A stretch of 64,000 nucleotides of DNA from Mesorhizobium sp. J428 (GTDB lineage Bacteria > Pseudomonadota > Alphaproteobacteria > Rhizobiales > Rhizobiaceae). The position numbers and the translations under genes were made by a program. The notes beneath the pieces were generated by a model. It saw only the letters and a list, made by a program, of their open reading frames with translations, was not told the origin of the DNA and made no database searches. Shown here in pieces: positions 58,132-64,000 of this stretch (position 1 is its first letter; every line of letters begins with the position of its first letter). The stretch spans positions 3,200,001 through 3,264,000 of the forward strand of contig NZ_JAJOMX010000001.1 of assembly GCF_024699925.1 (NCBI RefSeq). Direction: 5' to 3'.

Positions 58132-60200
58132 GTCCGCTTCACCTCGATGATGATGTTGCCTTCCTGGTCGCTCGTCACCCGGTCGCCCGGCTCCACGACC
58201 GTCGTGGCGTCGAGCTGTTCGAGGATCGCCGGGCCCGTGAAGGCGGCGCCGGGCGGCAGTTTCTCGCGGGCGTAGACCGGTGTGTCGAGCCATCTGCCGT
58301 CGAACCAGACACGGCGTGTTTCCACCAATGCGCCTGCGAGGCTATCGGCGCGGCCGGCCGGATCGATCAGCGTCGACAGGTCGACCTCGCCGCGCACGCC
58401 GATGACCGACGTGTTGAGGTTGACGAGTGCGGCGCGGATTTCCGGCAGCTTCACCCGGAAGCGGGCATAGTAGGCCTTCTCGAACAGGTCCTGCAGATGC
58501 GCCCGCGTCACCTCCGGCGAGGGCAGGGGCACGTTGAGCAGATGCGTCTGGCCGACGAACTGCATGTCGGCGGAATGGACGACGCGGATCGTCTGCGGCT
58601 TCACTGCTTCCTTCGCGATCAGCTCGCGCCCCTCGGCCACCTGGCGGGCGAGGATGGTCCTGGCCTTCGCCTCGTCCAGCGCGGCGACGGGCTGGTTCAG
58701 CGTGTTGACGAAGTCGTGCCGCATGTCGGCCACCACACAGCCGAGCGCGTTGGTGATGCCCGGCCGCGCCGGCACCAGCACCTTGGGGATGCCGAGCTCG
58801 CGCGCCAGCGCGGTTGCATGCAGCGGCCCGGCGCCGCCGAAGGCGAACAGAGCGAAGTCGCGCGGATCGTGGCCCTTGGAGATTGACACCATGCGGATCG
58901 CGCCGGCCATCTTGAGATTGGCGATGCGCAGCACCGCGCCCGCCGCCTCGGTCGCGCCGACGCCGATGCGTCCCCCGAGCCTTTCGGCGAAGATCGCCTC
59001 GATGTCGGGCACGCCCACCGGCGAATCGACCGCAAGCAACCGCTTCGGGTTGAGCCGCCCGAGGATCAGGTTGGCGTCGGAGATCGTCGGCTCCGTGCCG
59101 CCGCGCCCGTAGCAGACCGGGCCGGGTGTTGCCCCGGCGCTTTCCGGTCCGACGCGGATCAGACCGGCATCGTCGATGCGCGCGATCGAGCCGCCGCCGG
59201 CGCCCACGGTGTGCACGTCGACCATCGGCACGTGGATCGGCATGGCGTATTCGATCTCGATCTCGTTCGAGACCGCCGGCTGCGCGCCGCGGATCAGCGC
59301 CACATCGGTCGAGGTTCCGCCCATGTCATAGGTGACAAGGTTCGGGAAGCCGGCGCGGCGGCCGGTATAGGCGGCGGCCATGACGCCGGAGGCGGGGCCG
59401 GACATCACTGTCTTGGCCGCCTCGTTGGTGACGTAGCGGGCGGAAATCATGCCGCCATTGCCGTTCATCATCAGGAAGTCGCGGCTGTAGCCGCGCGCGG
59501 CCAGTTCGCCGCGCAGCCGCTCGACATAGCGCTTCAGGATCGGCTGTACCGAGGCATTGACGGCCGCTGTCACCCCGCGTTCAAACTCGCGAGCCTCTGA
59601 CAGGAGGGAATGGCCGGTGGTGATGTGGTCGTTCGGCCAGAGCTCGGCCGCGATCTCGGCGGCGCGCTTCTCGTGCGCCGGATTGGCGTAGGCATGCAGG
59701 AAATGAATCACCAGCGATTCGCAGCCGGCCTCGACCAGCCGCCAGACGGCCGCGCGCATCGCCTCTTCATCGAGCGGCGTGCGCACCGCGCCCGACGCCT
59801 CCACCCGCTCGGGAACCTCGAGGCGCAGGTTGCGCGGAATTACCGGCACGAACGTGCCGGTCATGCCATAGGCATTGGGCCGGGTGCGGCGCCCGAGTTC
59901 CAGAACGTCGCGGAAGCCCTGCGTGGTGATCAGGCCGGTCTTCGCCAGCCGCCGCTCCAGCACGGCGTTCGTGGTTGTGGTGGTGCCGTGGACGATCAGG
60001 TCGATCCGGCCGATCGGAAAGCCGGTCGCGCTGAGTGCGGAAACCACGCCGAAAGCCTGGTTGTCGAGCGTGGTCGGGGTCTTGGCGACGTGGACCTTGC
60101 CCCCGCCCTCACCGTCGATCAGGATGAGGTCGGTAAAGGTGCCCCCCACATCGATTCCGGCCACCACATATTCACTGCTTGCCCGCACTTTCTCTGACAT
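58128..60200 (-). CDS. Hydantoinase A/oxoprolinase ATPase subunit
   Basis: 690 aa. Actin-like ATPase signatures: VVAGIDVGGTFTDLILIDGE at the N-terminus, IVHGTTTTTNAVLERR, NLVTYDMGGTSTDVALIRGA and FAFGGAGPLHATALARELGI. It pairs with the B subunit to hydrolyse N-methylhydantoin, 5-oxoproline or related lactams. The stop overlaps the B-subunit ATG (ATGA). The frame is intact, unlike its partner. Divergent from the ferredoxin reductase gene. Confidence 0.93.
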   Translation of the reverse strand: MSEKVRASSEYVVAGIDVGGTFTDLILIDGEGGGKVHVAKTPTTLDNQAFGVVSALSATGFPIGRIDLIVHGTTTTTNAVLERRLAKTGLITTQGFRDVLELGRRTRPNAYGMTGTFVPVIPRNLRLEVPERVEASGAVRTPLDEEAMRAAVWRLVEAGCESLVIHFLHAYANPAHEKRAAEIAAELWPNDHITTGHSLLSEAREFERGVTAAVNASVQPILKRYVERLRGELAARGYSRDFLMMNGNGGMISARYVTNEAAKTVMSGPASGVMAAAYTGRRAGFPNLVTYDMGGTSTDVALIRGAQPAVSNEIEIEYAMPIHVPMVDVHTVGAGGGSIARIDDAGLIRVGPESAGATPGPVCYGRGGTEPTISDANLILGRLNPKRLLAVDSPVGVPDIEAIFAERLGGRIGVGATEAAGAVLRIANLKMAGAIRMVSISKGHDPRDFALFAFGGAGPLHATALARELGIPKVLVPARPGITNALGCVVADMRHDFVNTLNQPVAALDEAKARTILARQVAEGRELIAKEAVKPQTIRVVHSADMQFVGQTHLLNVPLPSPEVTRAHLQDLFEKAYYARFRVKLPEIRAALVNLNTSVIGVRGEVDLSTLIDPAGRADSLAGALVETRRVWFDGRWLDTPVYAREKLPPGAAFTGPAILEQLDATTVVEPGDRVTSDQEGNIIIEVKRT

Positions 60201-60408
60201 CGACTGAATCCGGAATGAGGAACTTTACCGCGGGCGCAATTTGGAACGGGCGACCATTGGCGCGACTTGACCCGAAAAACACAGGCATACTAATAATCCG
60301 GGCAGGCAAGGCGACCTCGATCATCGCCCGTGCGCCCCGGCAGATCGATACACCCGGCGCCTGCCCGCTCCATCCTCCCGGCGCAAGCCTGTGACAAGGA
60401 AAGACCGA

Positions 60409-61236
60409 ATGCAAGACGCTGCCGTCACGAAGGACGCGACTGTTTCCGCGCTTCCTTTCCCGATCCCCGCGAACGTGCATGCCGAGCGCGTGGTGTCGGT
60501 GACGCACTATACCGACCGGCTGTTCTCCTTCCGCATCACCCGGCCGCAGAGTCTGCGTTTCCGCTCGGGCGAGTTCGTCATGATCGGCCTGCCCAATGCC
60601 GAGAAGCCGATCTACCGCGCCTATTCGGTCGCGAGCCCTGCCTGGGACGACGAGCTCGAATTCTATTCGATCAAGGTGCAGGACGGCCCGCTGACGCAGC
60701 ATCTGCAGAAGATCCAGCCGGGCGATATCGTTCTGCTTCGGCCGAAGCCGACCGGCACGCTGGTGCTCGACGCGCTGACGCCTGCCAAGCGCGTGTTCAT
60801 GATCGCCACCGGCACCGGCATTGCGCCCTTCGCCAGCCTGATCCGCGAGCCCGAGACCTATGAGAAGTTCGAACAGGTCATCCTCACCAACACCTGCCGC
60901 GACGCCGCCGACCTGCAATACGGCAACGAGCTCGCCGCGATGGCGAGTGAGGACCCGCTGATCGGCGAGATGGCAGGCGGCAAGCTCGTCTACTATGCGA
61001 CCACCACGCGCGAGGAGACGCCCAACATGGGCCGCATCACCACGCTGATCGAGAACGGCAAGCTGTTCTCCGACCTCGGCATCCCGCCGCTCGACCCGGC
61101 CACCGATCGGGTGATGCTGTGCGGCTCGATGGCGATGATCAAGGACGTCGCGAGCCTGCTCGAAGCCCGCGGCTTCACCGAAGGTTCCAACTCGGCGCCG
61201 GCGGAGTTCGTGCTGGAAAGGGCATTCGTGGGGTGA
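60409..61236 (+). CDS. fpr: Ferredoxin/flavodoxin--NADP+ reductase
   Basis: 275 aa from ATG at 60409, with AAGGA 8 nt upstream; a GTG at 60391 is an alternative. FAD-binding IYRAYSVASPAWDDELEF, NADP-binding FMIATGTGIAPFASLIRE and C-terminal VMLCGSMAMIKDVASLLE, ending FVLERAFVG as in bacterial plant-type Fpr. It transfers electrons between NADPH and ferredoxin. It could supply the neighbouring redox enzymes, but it is also a general housekeeping enzyme. Confidence 0.94.
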   Translation: MQDAAVTKDATVSALPFPIPANVHAERVVSVTHYTDRLFSFRITRPQSLRFRSGEFVMIGLPNAEKPIYRAYSVASPAWDDELEFYSIKVQDGPLTQHLQKIQPGDIVLLRPKPTGTLVLDALTPAKRVFMIATGTGIAPFASLIREPETYEKFEQVILTNTCRDAADLQYGNELAAMASEDPLIGEMAGGKLVYYATTTREETPNMGRITTLIENGKLFSDLGIPPLDPATDRVMLCGSMAMIKDVASLLEARGFTEGSNSAPAEFVLERAFVG

Positions 61237-61241
61237 GACGC

Positions 61242-61325
61242 CGGTTCGCCGGAGGCGAATTCATCGTGCCAATGGCACGATGAAAGGCGGCGAGCGGGTG
61301 GGAGCTGCCGGAGGCAGCGGGCTCC
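61242..61325. repeat. Copy of the intergenic hairpin repeat family
   Basis: TTCATCGTGCC (61260-61270) and GGCACGATGAA (61274-61284) form an 11-bp stem with loop AAT, and GCTGCCGGAGGCAGC lies at 61304-61318. The same two hairpins, in the same order and spacing and preceded by a similar GCGAATTC, occur at 25508-25567. The two sites are about 36 kb apart. The rest of the 194-bp gap, before the amidase gene ends, holds no gene. Confidence 0.8.
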
Positions 61326-61430
61326 GCCTGAGGGCGGTGAAGCTCCACCATTGCAGGTCACCCCATCCACCCGGCTTCGCCGGGCACCGTCGGGGGAAGG
61401 GAGGGCGCCGACCGAAGACTGGCCGGCCTG

Positions 61431-62306
61431 CTAGCCCCCATCCGACCCCGCCAGCGTCCCGTACAGCTCTGGCCTGCGATCCCTGAACAGCCCCCACGCC
61501 GCGCGCTCGTTGCGCATGATCGCCCGGTCGAAACTCGCCGTCAGCACCGCCTCGCCCTCTCGTCCCGCGCTGGCCCGCAGTTCGCCCTGCGGCCCGGCAA
61601 TGAAGGACGAGCCGTAATAAGTCTGGCTGCGGCCGTTGACGACTTCCGTCCCGGTCCGGTTGGCCGCCGCGACAGGCATCAGGTTTGCCCCCGCATGCCC
61701 GCGCATGGTGATGCGCCAGTGCTCCATGGAATCGAAATCGGGTCGTCCGGGCTCCGAGCCGATCGCGGTCGGATAGAGCAGGAATTCCGCTCCCAGCAGC
61801 GCCATCGAACGCGCCGTCTCCGGAAACCACTGGTCCCAGCAGATGCCGACGCCGATCGTGCCGAAGCGGGTCGGCCACACCTTGAAGCCGGTATCGCCCG
61901 GATTGAAGTAGAATTTCTCCGAATAGCCCGGCCCGTCCGGGATGTGCGTCTTCCGGTAGATGCCGAGCGCGGCGCCGTGGTCGTCCACCATCACGACGGT
62001 GTTGTAATAGGCCTGGTTCTTCCGCTCGAACAGCGAGACGGGAATGACCACGCCGAGCTCTGCCGCCAGCGCCTGCATCGCCGCCAGCGTCGGGTGGCCT
62101 TCGATCGGACGGGCGCGGTCGAAATGGGCCGGATTCTCCTCCTGGCAGAAATAGTGTCCCTCGAAGAGCTCTTGCACGACGACGATGTTGGCGCCTTCGG
62201 CCGCCGCTTGTCTGACCAGCCGCGAGGCGGTCGCGACGTTCTCCGCCACGTCGTCCGAACAGGCGAACTGCACGACGCCGAGCGTGACCTTGTTCACCTC
62301 CTGCAT
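61431..62306 (-). CDS. aguB: N-carbamoylputrescine amidase
   Basis: 291 aa from ATG at 62306 in a TGATG overlap with the upstream gene. Nitrilase triad E46 (VVVQELFEG), K119 (YRKTHIPDGPGY) and C156 (VGICWDQWFPE). The AguB-specific LLYPTAIGSEPG and WRITMRGHAGAN are present. It converts N-carbamoylputrescine to putrescine, CO2 and ammonia. Its coupling to the acetylpolyamine deacetylase suggests a polyamine-recovery pair. Confidence 0.92.
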   Translation of the reverse strand: MQEVNKVTLGVVQFACSDDVAENVATASRLVRQAAAEGANIVVVQELFEGHYFCQEENPAHFDRARPIEGHPTLAAMQALAAELGVVIPVSLFERKNQAYYNTVVMVDDHGAALGIYRKTHIPDGPGYSEKFYFNPGDTGFKVWPTRFGTIGVGICWDQWFPETARSMALLGAEFLLYPTAIGSEPGRPDFDSMEHWRITMRGHAGANLMPVAAANRTGTEVVNGRSQTYYGSSFIAGPQGELRASAGREGEAVLTASFDRAIMRNERAAWGLFRDRRPELYGTLAGSDGG

Positions 62307-63337
62307 CACCGGTCCTCAAATCCCGTCAGCACCCCGACGGCGTTGTCGCCGATTTCCTCGACGGCATAGCCGCCTTCCATCACGATCAGCGTCGGCAGGC
62401 CGAGTTGCGCGATGCGGCGGCCGATCTTTGGATAGTCTTCCGTCTTCAGCCTGAACTTGGAGATCGGGTCCTTCTCGAACGTGTCGACGCCGAGCGAGAC
62501 GACCAACACGTCGGGGGCATAGTCCGCTATCCTGCGGCAGCCGTCCTCGAGTGCGGCGCTCCACGCCTCCCAGCTTGTGCCCCAAGGCATCGGATAGTTG
62601 ACATTGAAGCCTTCGCCCGGCCCTTCGCCGCGCTCGTCGGCATGGCCGAGGAAGAAGGGGTATTCGACCATCGGGTCGCCATGCAGGTTGACCACCAGCA
62701 CGTCGCCGCGACGGTAGAAGATCTCCTGCGTCCCGTTGCCATGGTGGTAGTCGACGTCGAGGATGGAGACGCGTTTCGCGCCCTGGTCGATGACCCATTG
62801 CGCAGCGCTCGCGGCATTGTTGATGAAGCAGTAGCCGCCGGCGAAGGCGGCGCCCGCATGGTGTCCCGGCGGGCGGCAGAGCGCGAAGGCGGCGCGCTCG
62901 CCCGCCTGCACGAGACCGGCGGCGGTGATCGCCACGTCGTGCGACGACTTGATCGCATCCCAGGTGCCGGCGACGAAGGTGGCGCCGGCGTCGAAGGAAT
63001 AATAGCCGAGCTGCGCGTCGATGCCTTTCGGCCGCACGTCGCCGCGCAGGCCGCGGGTCGGCCAGGTGAACGGCATCGCCGTGCCGTCGCGACCGGATTC
63101 CATCCAGAGCGGCCACACCGTCGGCAGGAAGTCGATGAAATCGGCGCGGTGCACGCGCTTGGCAATGGCGATGTCGTGCTCGTCAGGCGCAAGGATCGGC
63201 CCGAGCTTCACCGCCTCGACCCGTGACCTGACATACTCCGCCCGCGACGGCATCTCGAAGGCCGGCACGACCGCACCAGCGACCAGTTCGACATTGCCGG
63301 CATGGCCATGATGGCGGGGCGAGTAGATTGTCTTCAT
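62306..63337 (-). CDS. Acetylpolyamine amidohydrolase (histone deacetylase family)
   Basis: 343 aa. The zinc site is intact: H159/H160 in RPPGHHAG, D196 and H198 in DVDYHHGNGTQ, Asp in LGVDTFEKDP and Tyr in VMEGGYAVEE. The N-terminal MKTIYSPRHHGHAG and overall length match bacterial acetylpolyamine amidohydrolases, which deacetylate acetylputrescine, acetylcadaverine or acetylspermidine. First of a two-gene operon with aguB. Confidence 0.92.
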   Translation of the reverse strand: MKTIYSPRHHGHAGNVELVAGAVVPAFEMPSRAEYVRSRVEAVKLGPILAPDEHDIAIAKRVHRADFIDFLPTVWPLWMESGRDGTAMPFTWPTRGLRGDVRPKGIDAQLGYYSFDAGATFVAGTWDAIKSSHDVAITAAGLVQAGERAAFALCRPPGHHAGAAFAGGYCFINNAASAAQWVIDQGAKRVSILDVDYHHGNGTQEIFYRRGDVLVVNLHGDPMVEYPFFLGHADERGEGPGEGFNVNYPMPWGTSWEAWSAALEDGCRRIADYAPDVLVVSLGVDTFEKDPISKFRLKTEDYPKIGRRIAQLGLPTLIVMEGGYAVEEIGDNAVGVLTGFEDR

Positions 63338-63519
63338 GCGTTGAATCCTGACGAGGCGAGGGGGCTTGGACGGCGACCAAAGGCTAGCGGCTTTGCTTCG
63401 CCGTCTGCAAGTCGGCTGTCTGGCCTACCGCGAAACTCCATCTGGACCAAAAATCGCCCGATGGCGCGATGCGCGGAAGCGGTGCTAGCCTGGTCGCAAC
63501 GATAAAGGGGAACCTCATC

Positions 63520-64000
63520 TTGCAGGCAGACATGATCGTCACCAACGCGCGGATCCTCACCATGGACGAGGGCAATCCGGCGGCGGAGGCGATGGCGGTC
63601 GCGAACGGGCGCATCCTCGCGGTCGGCAGCCGCGCCGAGGCGGAGGCGCTTGCCGGTCCTGGCGCGAAGCGGATCGACACCGCGGGCAAGTCGGTGCTGC
63701 CAGGCTTCATCGAAAGCCATCTGCACATCCTGCTCGGCGCCGCCGAGCTTGGCCACCTGCAGCTCTTCGGCGTGAAGGGCTTCGACGAGCTGTCGCGAAA
63801 GGTGCGGGACTTCGCGGCTGCCAATCCCGACAGGCCGGTGCTGCAGGCGCAGGGTGCCGACTACACGATCCTGTCCGAGACCGAACCGGTAACGCGGCAC
63901 CATCTCGACCGAATCCTGCCCGACCGCCCCTTCGCCATGTCCTCGCCCGACCACCACACGATGTGGGCGAACACCAGGGCGCTGGAGATGGCCGGCATAC
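63520..64000 (+). CDS. Amidohydrolase (YtcJ-like), truncated by window end
   Basis: 160 codons of N-terminus run off the window. It starts at TTG 63520 with AGGGG 9 nt upstream, giving an L/MQADMIVTNARILTMDEG start; an ATG at 63532 is the alternative. The metal-binding FIESHLHILLG block and SSPDHHTMWANTRALEMAG place it in the YtcJ-like amidohydrolases (PF07969 type), metal-dependent amide or ester hydrolases. Its substrate is unknown. Divergent from the polyamine operon. Confidence 0.82.
   Translation, partial: MQADMIVTNARILTMDEGNPAAEAMAVANGRILAVGSRAEAEALAGPGAKRIDTAGKSVLPGFIESHLHILLGAAELGHLQLFGVKGFDELSRKVRDFAAANPDRPVLQAQGADYTILSETEPVTRHHLDRILPDRPFAMSSPDHHTMWANTRALEMAGI

Overview
The window looks like chromosomal DNA of a high-GC alphaproteobacterium of the order Hyphomicrobiales, most like Mesorhizobium or another Phyllobacteriaceae. 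This rests on base composition, the fmt-truA-dapE order, many ABC uptake systems, and families such as DUF1775-PCuAC fusions, fused betaine permeases and hydantoinase operons. I see no rRNA, tRNA, CRISPR array, prophage or insertion sequence.

Layout. 0.1-5.8 kb: EamA transporter, diguanylate cyclase, pyrimidine 5'-nucleotidase, DUF817 protein, a copper-handling pair (DUF1775-PCuAC and DUF2946) and a LOG-family hydrolase. 6.0-15.7 kb: lysine and translation genes (dapD, dapE, truA, fmt), split by an acyl-CoA dehydrogenase, AraC regulator and second diguanylate cyclase. 15.8-18.7 kb: a choline-kinase-like gene, a small secreted protein, a methyltransferase and hicAB. 18.8-27.6 kb: a betaine/choline-type module on the minus strand (binding protein, ATPase, double permease, kinase-like protein, dimethylglycine-dehydrogenase-like flavoenzyme) with a divergent DeoR regulator. 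27.8-31.7 kb: sulfate importer. 31.7-34.4 kb: zinc importer with a candidate Zur box. 34.6-37.8 kb: MacAB-type exporter. 38-41.6 kb: thiolase, alpha/beta hydrolase, pncB. 41.7-43.1 kb: a multi-spanning membrane protein of unknown role.

43.2-60.2 kb is the most interesting part. A branched-chain-type ABC importer has a ParDE toxin-antitoxin cassette between its binding protein and its permeases. It is followed by nicotinamidase, a three-cofactor molybdenum hydroxylase, a 6-hydroxynicotinate-reductase-like protein, a UPF0280 protein, a DUF1185 protein, a MarR regulator and a hydantoinase/oxoprolinase pair. Together these could import an N-heterocycle such as nicotinate, hydroxylate it, reduce the ring and open the resulting lactam. 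This is an inference from gene content. 60.4-64 kb: ferredoxin reductase, two polyamine enzymes and the start of an amidohydrolase.

At least eight otherwise well-conserved genes carry single-base-type frameshifts, several in G/C runs. This points to sequence or assembly error more than to gene decay, so those genes are annotated across the breaks. A family of GC-rich intergenic repeats with perfect hairpins occurs at 24.1, 25.3 and 61.2 kb.
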